Virus record (IMG/VR): IMGVR_UViG_3300045284_000120 | Location: 1 to 44,073 of that record | Source of the DNA: a virus | Direction: 5' to 3' (one strand) | DNA length: 44,073 nucleotides | In this document: positions 32,218-40,221 of the stretch, one piece after another | How positions within the stretch are numbered: the first letter of the stretch is position 1 | Layout of the letters: each line of letters begins with the position of its first letter | Notes under the pieces: model-generated | Seen by the model: the letters and a program-made list of their open reading frames with translations, nothing else | What the model was told of the DNA's origin: nothing | Database searches by the model: none | Translations under genes and position numbers: made by a program

Positions 32218-33375
32218 GTGGCTTTCCCGTTTGACCTAGCCGTTGGCGCATGGGGAATATCGCCGTCGGTCGGCAATTACCGCCTAAACGATGTCGCTGT
32301 AAGTCCGAGTCCCGGCGGCGTGGTATCGCAGATCATGTCCGAGTGGGGCGGCGCCTGCTACGACACGACTCGAAAAGATTTGCTCGTCGCCGGGGGTGGT
32401 CATACAAATTATGCGGGCAACGAAATATATGCTTTTAGTGTGGACTCTAGTAGCGGAAATTTTTTGACTTGGCGGCGCAAGATAACAGCGTCGACACGAA
32501 CAGACGGAACCGCTATAGAGGAATATTCAGACGCCACGCCATCGTCATCGCATACCTATTGCGGCTTGCTGTATTTGCCTGTTCAAGACGTAATGGTCAG
32601 ATTGCCGGGGGTTTATACGTTTGGTTCGACTGGTACATTTACAATAAGAACATATCATTTTGCTGCTTCAACCGAGACGCCTACTTCGACGGGTGCGGGA
32701 AAATGGACGCGTAAAGACGATGCACCTACAATTTCTCCCGGCGGTGCCCCCGGCCCGCGCGCCGATGCCGTGTATAGCGCAAGCACCGGGTTTGTTTTTG
32801 CGCAGCATCTTAACGGATTGGCGCGATATGACCCTTCGGCAGGGACATGGACAGGCGTCACAACGGCTGAGGGGCCACAAGGCTTAACCCATACTGCTGA
32901 TGCGTTAGCGCTCACCAGTCCGGAAAAATTTGTCCGCGTCGGCGACGGGCACACCTATATTCGCCAAATAACGACTCCTTACTCCTATGTTGATTCAGAG
33001 AGCGGGGCAACCACTAGCGGGAATACGGCGATTGAAGGCGTTGGGGTTTTACCGGGTTGCCTTTGGGATACAAACGGCAGTCAAATCGTCTGCTGGGCTG
33101 GAACGCTGACGGGCGGCACGGACAACCGAGATTATTACACGCTTAACGTAGCAACTAAAGTATGGACACGACACGCGGGAACCGGAGATACGCCGGATAA
33201 TCCCACGAGCAATGGAATGTATGGCCGATTCTTCTATGTAGGCGACGGGCTTTGTGGGGTAGTCAATACAACGACATCGAATGTTTATTTTCTAAGGGTG
33301 AGCGCCTCGACTGTCCCGCCTGGCGATCCGGTTGGTTCAATTCGGCCGCGGACTACTGTTTCGATCGTGCCGTAA
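32218..33375 (+). CDS. Kelch/galactose-oxidase-like beta-propeller adhesin
   Basis: 385 residues from a GTG at 32218; the frame is open further upstream but overlaps the previous gene. Propeller-type blades: WGGACYDTTRKDLLVAGGGH, GLLYLPVQDVMVRLPG, GAPGPRADAVYSASTGF and ATKVWTRHAGTGD, with the Gly-Gly and Trp spacing of kelch repeats. Likely binds glycans. No signal peptide, in contrast with the earlier adhesin group. Confidence 0.75.
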   Translation: MAFPFDLAVGAWGISPSVGNYRLNDVAVSPSPGGVVSQIMSEWGGACYDTTRKDLLVAGGGHTNYAGNEIYAFSVDSSSGNFLTWRRKITASTRTDGTAIEEYSDATPSSSHTYCGLLYLPVQDVMVRLPGVYTFGSTGTFTIRTYHFAASTETPTSTGAGKWTRKDDAPTISPGGAPGPRADAVYSASTGFVFAQHLNGLARYDPSAGTWTGVTTAEGPQGLTHTADALALTSPEKFVRVGDGHTYIRQITTPYSYVDSESGATTSGNTAIEGVGVLPGCLWDTNGSQIVCWAGTLTGGTDNRDYYTLNVATKVWTRHAGTGDTPDNPTSNGMYGRFFYVGDGLCGVVNTTTSNVYFLRVSASTVPPGDPVGSIRPRTTVSIVP

Positions 33376-33379
33376 ATTT

Positions 33380-34123
33380 ATGCCAGACATTACGAGCAAT
33401 TTAGTAGGTTACTGGGCGCTCGACGACGGAACCGGAACGACTGCGATCGATTCGGGCTCTGGAGCTAATAACGGGAGTTTGATTAATACGCCGACGTGGT
33501 TATTGCCTGGAAAGATAGGTGCGGCTGCGTTAACTCTCAATGGGTCAAATCAGTACGTTACTATGGTAGACCCGGTGAATCTCAGACCCGGCACTAACGG
33601 CTTCACGGTGGCGGCATGGGTGAAAACAACGATGACTGCAAGGGGAATGATTTTCACGAGCTACCATGCATTTTTAGATTTAATTATGTTTGAAATGGGC
33701 AGAAATGCCGCTGGCCGTTTCAATTTTGAATGGCGCGATCAGACGAGTGCTAATGGTTTCGAATATACCGGTGCAACTTACAATGACGGCAACTGGCATC
33801 ATCTGGCGGGCGTGCAGCGTCAGACCGACGGAGTTTATTTATTTGCAGACGGTTTGCCGATTGGCAATGTGTCACAACCTACCCTCACTTCTAGCCTCTC
33901 CACAAATGCGCAGGCTTGGCAAATCGGTGCCTACGACGGCGCCAACGCTCCATTTAACGGTTCCGTTGATGACGTGCGATTTTATCATCGCTCGCTCGCC
34001 GATGCTGACATTGCGGCTTTATTCGCTCTAGGTGCTGCCGGACCCGCCACCGCAAAAGCCTTCTATACTAATTTTCAGAAAACTAAACTCCGTCAACCGA
34101 TTACTGCGGGGAGGGTGATATAA
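33380..34123 (+). CDS. LamG/concanavalin-like adhesin
   Basis: 247 residues from ATG 33380 (a longer in-frame start at 33332 overlaps the previous gene). Canonical LamG text: LVGYWALDDGTGTTAIDSGS, LTLNGSNQYVTM, FTVAAWVKTT, DGNWHHLAGVQRQTDGVYLF and VDDVRFYHRSLADADIAALF. Binds carbohydrate or protein ligands; expected at the tail tip. Confidence 0.9.
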   Translation: MPDITSNLVGYWALDDGTGTTAIDSGSGANNGSLINTPTWLLPGKIGAAALTLNGSNQYVTMVDPVNLRPGTNGFTVAAWVKTTMTARGMIFTSYHAFLDLIMFEMGRNAAGRFNFEWRDQTSANGFEYTGATYNDGNWHHLAGVQRQTDGVYLFADGLPIGNVSQPTLTSSLSTNAQAWQIGAYDGANAPFNGSVDDVRFYHRSLADADIAALFALGAAGPATAKAFYTNFQKTKLRQPITAGRVI

Positions 34124-34987
34124 ATGCTTTTGCTTGCCGCTACTACAGACAAACTCGGCCTGATCACCACCACGACCGCCGATATTCATGTTCACATTTC
34201 TTATATTGATCGTAACTCAAGCACGCTCGCCGCGTCTGGTGGCGGAAAGCAAAACACCGCGATCACGTCAGTCGTGGCCTCGCCGGGTACGGATATTCTT
34301 GCCGTGCCTGGGGCCAGTACGCTTAGAAATATCGAGACAATCAATATCCGAAACGCGCATGCGAGCAGCTCCAACACCGTCACCGTAATTTTTAACCAGA
34401 ATGCCACAATCTTTGAGCTATTCAAGGCCACGCTGGCGGCTGGCGAGGTGCTCAGTTACGTTGAAGGCATAGGCTGGTTTATTAACGGCGCGGTGCCTTC
34501 CGGGCCGATCTTGTTTAAGTCGCTTGCCGCCGATGATACGGGCGGTCAACTCGTCGCCACGGCGCAGCCCTGGTTTCCGACGGCCGGCGGCGTGACCGTC
34601 CAGGCGGCGACTACCTACCAGTTTGAGGGGCAGTTGATGCTTGCAACAGGTGCCACGACGCATACGACGGGCACCCTTTTCGCAGGGACAGCAACCCTCA
34701 CATCAATCGATTACCATGCGAGAATATTCTCAACGGCGAATCTTACCATTGGCACTACGATCTCTTACATTCGTGTATCAGTTGCGACCGTCATTGTGCT
34801 CAACGCTACATCAACCGCAGTAGAGACAGTAATTCAGATGCGGGGTGTGGTCAAGATCAACGGCGCAGGCACATTCATCCCGCAGTTCCAATTTTCGGCT
34901 AATCCAACGACACCTTGCACTACTCGACGCGGTAGTTATTTCGCAATGCAGGCGATGGCCGCCGACACTCAGGGAACCTGGGCGTAA
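34124..34987 (+). CDS. Structural hypothetical protein
   Basis: 287 residues directly after the LamG gene. N-terminal MLLLAATTDKLGLITTTTAD and IHVHISYIDR resemble a family of small phage virion proteins as I recall them; RNIETINIRNAHASSSNTVTV is beta-rich. The C-terminal half, FPTAGGVTVQAATTYQFEGQ, resembles fibre C-terminal domains. Likely an adhesin or fibre. Confidence 0.78.
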   Translation: MLLLAATTDKLGLITTTTADIHVHISYIDRNSSTLAASGGGKQNTAITSVVASPGTDILAVPGASTLRNIETINIRNAHASSSNTVTVIFNQNATIFELFKATLAAGEVLSYVEGIGWFINGAVPSGPILFKSLAADDTGGQLVATAQPWFPTAGGVTVQAATTYQFEGQLMLATGATTHTTGTLFAGTATLTSIDYHARIFSTANLTIGTTISYIRVSVATVIVLNATSTAVETVIQMRGVVKINGAGTFIPQFQFSANPTTPCTTRRGSYFAMQAMAADTQGTWA

Positions 34988-36799
34988 ATGAGCCTTTACG
35001 GGCTACTCGATAGACAAGGTTTTCCGACTTGGTTCGGCACCGAGCTGAACGGGCCGGGCTGGTACGACGAAACGCTCGTTGATGCCGGGCCTAATAAAGT
35101 CATAACACCGTTAACTGGCTCGCTGAATATTTCGGGAGCTGCACCAGGGATTCCCGTCCAAATCACTCCTGGTACGGGAATACTTCGCTTCGGGCTTAAC
35201 TCCTACGGTATTAACGCGAGTGCCGGCAGTTTGGCGATTACCGGCTACGCGCCGACCGTTCAAGTTTCGTCAGGGGTTACGATCACGCCGGCGACTGGCT
35301 CTTTAATGATTGTCGGCGTGGCACCAAGCACGCGGCAAAACATATTCATTACGCCGGCAACCGGAACCTTGACGATTACCGGCAACCCACCAACGCTGGC
35401 AACGCCTATATCAATAACCCCGTCGGTGGGTGCTTTAACTTTGGTGCCAATCGCGCCGACAATGTTGCAGAACGCTATCCGTGGGCCGCCCGCCGCTGCG
35501 TTGGCCCTAACCGGTGCTGCTCCGACTCTCATCACAGACACCCGCATCACGCCAGCCGCCGGCACCTTGACGCTAACCGGCATTGCGCCGACCGTCCAAG
35601 TCTCTTCCGGCGGTAATACTAATATCACTCCGCTAGTCGGCTCGCTTACCATAAGCGGTCTAGCGCCGTCCCTTATCCGCGGCACTATAATCACGCCGAC
35701 GGTTGGGGCGCTGACGCTTGCCGGGGCTGCGCCAACCGACGTGATCGGAACCATAATCACGCCTGCGGCCGGCGCTCTTACGCTTGCCGGTAACGCGCCG
35801 ACCGATGTCGCCGGAACACTCATTACCCCGACAGCCGGCGCTCTAACCCTAACCGGCAACGCGCCGGGCATAATCGAAAGTAAATCGGTAACACCGCAAA
35901 CCGGCACGCTTACCATTACCGGATTTGCGCCGACCTTCCCTGGCGCTACCAATATCACGCCGCAAACAGGCGGTTTAACGCTCTCAGGTGCCTCACCTAG
36001 CCTAGCGTTTCAAAACATCGTAATACCATTAACCGGAACGTTATCGTTAATTGGCGGGGCGCCTGCGCTTGTTACAGATACCCGTTTGACGCCTTCGGCG
36101 GGTGCCCTGGCGATTTCTGGTAATACGCCGGTTGATATTGTCGACACAAGGATAACCCCAGCCGCCGGTTCCCTGATTTTTACCGGTTTTCAGCCGAGTT
36201 CCGCGGGCGTCATCATCCCTGGCACCGGCTCGCTAGTCATTACCGGAAATCAGCCGGGGGTTAGATTCACCATTACGCCGACAACTGGCTCTCTAAGTTT
36301 CACGGGAAACGCGCCAGCCGTCCTTCAAAGCCGCATCATTACCCCAATTGCAGGGACATTGACGGCAAGCGGCGTTGCGCCGTCACTATTCAAAGACAAC
36401 CGAATCCAACCGGCTCAGGCTGATCTAGCTATCATCGGCAACGCGCCAACTATGGCGCTGGCTATCCGGCCGCAGGCCGGGGCGCTGGCAATCAGCGGGG
36501 TTGCGCCGGCTGCGATTCGAAGCAATGTCATCCGGCCGTTGGTAGGGGTGCTAACCTTAACCGGCAACGCGCCGACCCTGGTATCCATTTCCGTTAGGCT
36601 GTTTACGCCGGGTACGGGTTTGTTGACGATTACTGGCGGACAGCCGACCGTCAACACGACGCAGCCGGAAATCACATTTTTGCTAGATTTGGTTTCGGAA
36701 GTAGTCCAAATAACCGAGATTCAATCTGATATTGTCGCCGTGGTGGAGCTGGAATCGGAAACCGTCATTATTGTCAAAATTGAGTCGGAGGTAACATGA
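34988..36799 (+). CDS. Repeat protein of about 22 x 22-residue units
   Basis: 603 residues. After MSLYGLLDRQGFPTWFGTEL it consists of about 22 units, each about 22 residues, with consensus ITPxxGxLxxxGxAP. Examples: ITPATGTLTITGNPPT, ITPTVGALTLAGAAPT, ITPTAGALTLTGNAPG. The pattern suggests a beta-solenoid or stacked hairpin rod, probably a long fibre shaft. The last 50 residues (LLDLVSEVVQITEIQSD) are an unrelated Glu/Val-rich tail. Overlaps the next gene by ATGA. Confidence 0.88.
   Translation: MSLYGLLDRQGFPTWFGTELNGPGWYDETLVDAGPNKVITPLTGSLNISGAAPGIPVQITPGTGILRFGLNSYGINASAGSLAITGYAPTVQVSSGVTITPATGSLMIVGVAPSTRQNIFITPATGTLTITGNPPTLATPISITPSVGALTLVPIAPTMLQNAIRGPPAAALALTGAAPTLITDTRITPAAGTLTLTGIAPTVQVSSGGNTNITPLVGSLTISGLAPSLIRGTIITPTVGALTLAGAAPTDVIGTIITPAAGALTLAGNAPTDVAGTLITPTAGALTLTGNAPGIIESKSVTPQTGTLTITGFAPTFPGATNITPQTGGLTLSGASPSLAFQNIVIPLTGTLSLIGGAPALVTDTRLTPSAGALAISGNTPVDIVDTRITPAAGSLIFTGFQPSSAGVIIPGTGSLVITGNQPGVRFTITPTTGSLSFTGNAPAVLQSRIITPIAGTLTASGVAPSLFKDNRIQPAQADLAIIGNAPTMALAIRPQAGALAISGVAPAAIRSNVIRPLVGVLTLTGNAPTLVSISVRLFTPGTGLLTITGGQPTVNTTQPEITFLLDLVSEVVQITEIQSDIVAVVELESETVIIVKIESEVT
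35090..36660 (+). repeat. About 22 degenerate 66-bp repeats
   Basis: DNA counterpart of the repeat protein; the period is near 66 bases with some units a codon or more longer or shorter. Units share ITPxxGxL and GxAP codons but differ widely in DNA, so the array is old. Confidence 0.85.
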
Positions 36800-37146
36800 G
36801 CATACAAATCGTTGATTCCTTACAGGCGGGCGTCGTCGGGGCGATTATCCGCGTGACTTGCGTCCGACCCCAAACAGCCGCGGAAAAGGCCAGCGGCGCG
36901 GCGCGCGTGCCTATAGATATTTCGGCGACTACCGTCAAAGAGTTGATTTTCCTCAAGCCGAGCGGATTGGTTGTTACTAAGACAGCGGTCTTTACTACGG
37001 ACGGCGAGGACGGCGCGCTGCAATGGGTAACACAGGCGGGCGACGTTGAGCCGTGGGGCACTTACGTTGTGCAGCCAAATATTGCTATTCCCGGTTTTAC
37101 CGGGCGCGGGCAGCGCGTGCCGGTTGAGGTGCTGAAGAATCTCTAA
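36796..37146 (+). CDS. BppU/Ig-like baseplate-type protein
   Basis: 116 residues, last gene of the rightward late block. Sequence with GAIIRVTCVRPQTAAEK, KELIFLKPSGLVVTKTAVFT, GALQWVTQAGDVEPWGTYVV resembles the N-terminal domain of upper baseplate proteins, a beta-sandwich attached to fibres. Ends head-on against the leftward operon with a 4-base stop overlap. Confidence 0.72.
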   Translation: MSIQIVDSLQAGVVGAIIRVTCVRPQTAAEKASGAARVPIDISATTVKELIFLKPSGLVVTKTAVFTTDGEDGALQWVTQAGDVEPWGTYVVQPNIAIPGFTGRGQRVPVEVLKNL

Positions 37147-37700
37147 TTGCAGCCCAAATCATTCATTACGTTGTATTGCGCCCCTATTAAGCTATCAGTC
37201 CGGCTATACTTGCCAGCGTTGAGCCGAGTCATTATTTCGTAATAGATATCCCTATTGGTGACCGGTAATCCAGGCTTGCACCGCAGCCCGTTTTGCTGGG
37301 CGGTGTTAGATATCTCAGCAACGTAGCGCATCGCGTAATCCTGCGGCACTCGTGAAAAGGTGTTAATTGTTGCCTTGTTGGCATCCGGTATCGTCATTAG
37401 ACCAAAAAAGCCGTAGGGACGATTTGGATCTAGGGCTTCAGGGGGTACGACGAGGGGCGGGATGATGAAAAAGCAGGATTGCGTTAATAGGAGAATTGCG
37501 ATCAGAAATAATGTTTTCATAAAATATTTTGATGTTACCTTATTTAATTCTTCCAATGCTGAGAGATTGTCTATGCAATTGTGTTCGGGAACCCTCAAGA
37601 CAATTGCGTCGTTTGAAGTAATGTCGACCCATTCGCGTCTTCCGTCACTATTTATATATCGTCTGCCACAGAGTGCGCAAATTTTCGTTGATTCATTCAT
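37143..37700 (-). CDS. Zinc-knuckle ORF with internal secreted-protein start
   Basis: Minus strand, 185 residues from ATG at 37700. N-terminal part has CALC and a later HNC that could bind zinc. An internal ATG at 37520 begins MKTLFLIAILLLTQSCFFII, a signal peptide with a lipobox-like LLTQSC, preceded by AAGGTA. A signal peptide works only at an N-terminus, so the 125-residue form from 37520 is probably the main or second product. Mature part has VVPPEALDPNRPYGFFG. Function unknown. Confidence 0.65.
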   Translation of the reverse strand: MNESTKICALCGRRYINSDGRREWVDITSNDAIVLRVPEHNCIDNLSALEELNKVTSKYFMKTLFLIAILLLTQSCFFIIPPLVVPPEALDPNRPYGFFGLMTIPDANKATINTFSRVPQDYAMRYVAEISNTAQQNGLRCKPGLPVTNRDIYYEIMTRLNAGKYSRTDSLIGAQYNVMNDLGCN

Positions 37701-37758
37701 AGTGCGTCTTTAGTCACGTTTGACGGGTTTGTCAATATCTTTGTCAAAATCGTTATCT

Positions 37759-38154
37759 TTAACGTTCATAATCGGTGCGGCCGGGATATTCCAGGCTACC
37801 TTTCAAGCGGGATATGCGACGGCGCACTTGGTCAACAGTTTCCTGTTTATTCTCTGACAGAGCAGCGGTTAGCATCTTTATCTCGTTCTGGATTTCTTCT
37901 GACAACCGACGAATCCGATCCTTCAAAGCAGCATTCTCGGCGCGCAGGTCAGCCACGCCTGCTTTGATTTTGCCAATTATGTCATCGGGCGTGCGCTTCC
38001 GGTTAAACTCAGGGCGCGGGTACTCCTTAATGATCGTAACTGTCTCATCGTCGGTTGGCATGACTTGCGCTTGAGCAACTTCGGAACCTTTGCCATAGGC
38101 GGACAAGGAACGACTGATAATGTCGTCTTGGTTAACCTTGTAAGTGCTTGGCAT
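37759..38154 (-). CDS. Coiled-coil protein
   Basis: 131 residues on the minus strand; start codon follows the previous stop (TGAAATG). N-terminus MPSTYKVNQDDIISRSLSAY, a hinge (PRPEFNRKRTPDD) and a C-terminal coiled coil about residues 60-115 (LRAENAALKDRIRRLSEEI). Part of the leftward operon; perhaps a regulator or partner of the repressor-like protein. Confidence 0.7.
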   Translation of the reverse strand: MPSTYKVNQDDIISRSLSAYGKGSEVAQAQVMPTDDETVTIIKEYPRPEFNRKRTPDDIIGKIKAGVADLRAENAALKDRIRRLSEEIQNEIKMLTAALSENKQETVDQVRRRISRLKGSLEYPGRTDYER

Positions 38155-38155
38155 T

Positions 38156-38401
38156 TCAGAAGAAACTCGTTGTAACGTCTGATAAGATATACAATGAAAG
38201 CAAGTACTTAGAGCGCATCTTTAGTGCCGAGTTATGTAAACTTCGTTTATTCCTGTCCCGATTTCCGCCTCTGATGGCTCTCAGCTTGGCCCGGCGAAAT
38301 ATGATTTTTATCTCGCTGTGTAATCTTATGAACTGAGCGGGAGTTAACGTCCTTAGATATCGCGCCAGCTCCGTGTCGTTTAATGATCCTCGTCGCATCA
38401 T
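38156..38401 (-). CDS. Small basic protein overlapping the repressor-like gene
   Basis: 81 residues, minus strand. Strong ribosome site AAAGGAG just before the tandem start ATGATG (38401, 38398). MMRRGSLNDTELARYLRTLT reads like a helix-turn-helix start, then basic helices and a hydrophobic C-terminus (YLLSLYILSDV). Stop sits one base before the next start. It overlaps the last 155 bases of the 38247-38660 gene in another frame. Confidence 0.6.
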   Translation of the reverse strand: MMRRGSLNDTELARYLRTLTPAQFIRLHSEIKIIFRRAKLRAIRGGNRDRNKRSLHNSALKMRSKYLLSLYILSDVTTSFF

Positions 38402-38660
38402 TCAACTCCTTTGGTTGTTGAGATGCAGACTTCTTAATCAATTCTTGTGCCGGATCAATTCCCAATTCCTCACATAGCGGAAGCAGCTTCATAATAATCA
38501 CCGTAAACAGCTTTTCTTGATTCCTACCGGCGACAATTAAGCGCCGCGCGTCCATTTCTCCCACGTCTAAAACTCTTGCCAGCGCTCTTGGGCGCTGCGT
38601 TTCGGGTAATTCTGGAAACTTTTTTTCGATTATTTCTGCAATGATTTCTTTGAGTTTCAT
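38247..38660 (-). CDS. Repressor-like helix-turn-helix protein
   Basis: 137 residues, minus strand, first gene of the leftward operon and divergent from the early operon. RPRALARVLDVGEMDARRLI has the LA-x2-L-x-V-x4-A-x2-L pattern of a helix-turn-helix. The N-terminal half (ELPETQ, EELGIDPAQELI) is convincing; the Lys/Arg/Gln-rich C-terminal part overlaps another gene and may not be needed. A Cro/CI-type role in the switch is inferred from position. Confidence 0.65.
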   Translation of the reverse strand: MKLKEIIAEIIEKKFPELPETQRPRALARVLDVGEMDARRLIVAGRNQEKLFTVIIMKLLPLCEELGIDPAQELIKKSASQQPKELNDATRIIKRHGAGAISKDVNSRSVHKITQRDKNHISPGQAESHQRRKSGQE

Positions 38661-38689
38661 AGGCCGTTAATTTATCTCTAAAAAAGTTG

Positions 38690-38718
38690 TTGACAAATTT
38701 TTACGTTATCGTTATAGT
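38690..38718 (+). promoter_or_regulatory. Rightward early promoter
   Basis: Near-perfect sigma-70 promoter: TTGACA at 38690-38695, 17 bases, TATAGT at 38713-38718. It fires into the gene at 38768. The best promoter in the window. Confidence 0.85.
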
Positions 38719-38755
38719 TTTTGTTATCAATTCAACAATAACGCTAACCATAACG
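38704..38755. promoter_or_regulatory. Operator-like CGTTAT/ATAACG cluster
   Basis: CGTTAT at 38704-38709 and 38710-38715, TGTTAT at 38722-38727, and the inverted copies ATAACG at 38738-38743 and 38750-38755. The cluster overlaps both promoters and has 12-base steps in each half, a layout expected for repressor binding. Confidence 0.65.
38711..38738 (-). promoter_or_regulatory. Possible leftward promoter
   Basis: On the minus strand TTGTTG (38738-38733) and TATAAC (38716-38711) are 16 bases apart and overlap the rightward promoter. Would drive the gene that begins at 38660. The -35 match is weak. Confidence 0.4.
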
Positions 38756-38767
38756 GAGAATACACTA

Positions 38768-38965
38768 ATGGCACTGAAAAGGAAACGCCTCAAGAAGAGA
38801 ACTTGCCCGGTTTGCGATAAGCGATTTCAGCCCAAAAACCCGCGAAAGATTTACGACAGCAATCTATGTGCCATGAAGTTATATCGCTGGCGTGTGGCGC
38901 AAAAGCTCGAACGGTTGGCGGAGTTGGAGCGGGGAGCGGCGGTAATAACCCAAGCTACAGGTTAA
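38768..38965 (+). CDS. Early zinc-finger protein
   Basis: 65 residues from ATG 38768 with GGAG upstream; an upstream in-frame TTG at 38687 lies in the promoter and is rejected. Basic start ALKRKRLKKRT, then CPVCDKRFQPKNPRKIY, a common phage zinc-ribbon. The second pair is normally C-x3-C or similar; here YDSNLC has only one Cys, so zinc binding may be incomplete. Likely DNA-binding, first early gene. Confidence 0.78.
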   Translation: MALKRKRLKKRTCPVCDKRFQPKNPRKIYDSNLCAMKLYRWRVAQKLERLAELERGAAVITQATG

Positions 38966-38969
38966 TTGA

Positions 38970-39068
38970 ATGATCCTCGTCATCTTCAACCGCGTGCTGA
39001 TGGTGCTTATCTTCATCCTGTTTCTAAGCGTGGTTAGGAGCTGCGCGATGGTGCTGCTCAATCCGTGA
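38970..39068 (+). CDS. 32-residue hydrophobic peptide
   Basis: MILVIFNRVLMVLIFILFLS followed by VVRSCAM. One membrane helix; ends two bases before a ribosome site for the next gene. Shares the S-C-A-M end with the peptide at 40414. Small size makes it uncertain. Confidence 0.45.
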   Translation: MILVIFNRVLMVLIFILFLSVVRSCAMVLLNP

Positions 39069-39081
39069 AACAGAGGAAACT

Positions 39082-39276
39082 ATGAGCTTATACAAAGTGA
39101 CCGATCCGGGCGACTACTACAGGCTTAAAGGCGAGACGGCGAACTTGCTGCGCGACACGATTTGGCGTCTGAAGCAGTTAAAGGATTGCGAGCCTTATGC
39201 TGTAGAGAGCGAGTACCAGCGAGCAATTGATTTCCTAGAGAAGCGGCTGGAAATGGCCCTCTACGTCGGCGACTAA
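39082..39276 (+). CDS. Early helical hypothetical protein
   Basis: 64 residues with GAGGAAAC upstream. MSLYKVTDPGDYYRLKGETA, then helices (LLRDTIWRLKQLKDCEPYAV). Charged, probably a small helical bundle. No family recognised. Confidence 0.68.
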   Translation: MSLYKVTDPGDYYRLKGETANLLRDTIWRLKQLKDCEPYAVESEYQRAIDFLEKRLEMALYVGD

Positions 39277-39277
39277 G

Positions 39278-39358
39278 ATGAACGAACTGGACGCCATTGT
39301 CTACGGTATCGTCGTAGCCGGAGTGATCGTGGTGGCTTTAGCGATGTTCAAGTGGTGA
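39278..39358 (+). CDS. 26-residue membrane peptide
   Basis: MNELDAIVYGIVVAGVIVVA then LAMFKW; a single hydrophobic helix with a charged end. ATG lies just after the previous stop. Plausible small membrane protein, low certainty. Confidence 0.4.
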   Translation: MNELDAIVYGIVVAGVIVVALAMFKW

Positions 39359-39361
39359 AAA

Positions 39362-39520
39362 ATGAAACAGCCGAAAAAGACAATCGAGCAGGCCGAAGCA
39401 GCGGGCTATGACTGCGGCAAGAACGGGGCGAATACTGCTAACTGCGATTTTACTTTGTTTGCTACGCCAGAATTAACCGCTGCATGGGAGCGCGGGAAGA
39501 AAAGAGCGGATAATGAATAA
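39362..39520 (+). CDS. 52-residue hypothetical protein
   Basis: ATG at 39362, MKQPKKTIEQAEAAGYDCGK then TANCDFTLFATPELTAAWER. The G-Y-D-C-G-K ... AAWERGK pattern recurs in phage early proteins. Two Cys. Overlaps the next gene by 8 bases. Confidence 0.62.
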   Translation: MKQPKKTIEQAEAAGYDCGKNGANTANCDFTLFATPELTAAWERGKKRADNE

Positions 39521-39689
39521 GCAACTGACCGACACACAAAAAGTTTTCCTGCTCGCAAAGATCAACGGCACTGACTATTTCGGGGAAACTTTGCCACGGC
39601 AAAATATTAAGTGGCCCGAATCAACTTGGTTGTCACGTCGGATGGACCAATTGAGAGAAAAGGAATTAGAGCGTGTTAAGAAACTGTAA
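39513..39689 (+). CDS. 58-residue hypothetical protein
   Basis: MNKQLTDTQKVFLLAKINGT then a winged-helix-like pattern: WPESTWLSRRMDQLREKELE. Possibly a small DNA-binding protein. Overlaps the HNH gene start at 39673. Confidence 0.58.
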   Translation: MNKQLTDTQKVFLLAKINGTDYFGETLPRQNIKWPESTWLSRRMDQLREKELERVKKL

Positions 39690-40221
39690 TTTTTGCGGGA
39701 CTCAGTATGAGGCTAAGGTTGCCGTACTTGGGCGCGGTATGGGCCTTTACTGTTCCAAAACATGCAGCAATTTAGCTCGCCCGAAAATTCCATCCATACG
39801 TCGATTCTTTGCGATGGTGCAACTCAATATTAAAACCGGCTGTTGGCTGTGGCTGGGTCAAATAAATAATTGGGGCTATGCCGTATTTTCCGAAAGAGGC
39901 GAAAACATTCCTGGCTATCAATGGAGCTTTCGATATTTCAAAGGTCCGATACCAGACGGTCAGCAGCCCGATCATCTTTGTAGAATCCGTCCCTGTGTTA
40001 ATCCCGATCACCTTGAAGCGGTTCCAATGAAGGTCAACATCCTTCGAGGAACATCCGTCTCGGCAATCAACGCTAGAAAGACCACCTGTAGCAGAGGACA
40101 TGAGTTCGACGGCTTCGATCAACGATACGGGTTTAGATACTGCAAAACCTGCAAGCGTGAAGTGAAGTTACTCAGGAAGGAGCGGGGCGATGAGCTGGCC
40201 AGTGAAAATCTTAGAGATTGA
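39673..40221 (+). CDS. HNH homing endonuclease (HNH_3 type)
   Basis: 182 residues from a GTG overlapping the previous gene. CNFCGTQYE and LYCSKTCSNLAR near the N-terminus form a zinc ribbon, followed by TGCWLWLGQINNWGYAVF, and the HNH_3-type core QPDHLCRIRPCVNPDHLEAV and NILRG. A further CSRGHEF and CKTCKREV at the C-terminus. Members are usually mobile endonucleases. Confidence 0.87.
   Translation: MLRNCNFCGTQYEAKVAVLGRGMGLYCSKTCSNLARPKIPSIRRFFAMVQLNIKTGCWLWLGQINNWGYAVFSERGENIPGYQWSFRYFKGPIPDGQQPDHLCRIRPCVNPDHLEAVPMKVNILRGTSVSAINARKTTCSRGHEFDGFDQRYGFRYCKTCKREVKLLRKERGDELASENLRD

Noticed and set aside
35260-35958. 232-residue minus-strand frame opposite the repeat protein
   Set aside because: It mirrors the 22-residue repeats on the plus strand; a shadow of the real gene.
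35090-36660. Possible CRISPR array in the repeat region
   Set aside because: Repeats are protein-coding, in frame and diverged at DNA level, without constant repeats and unique spacers.
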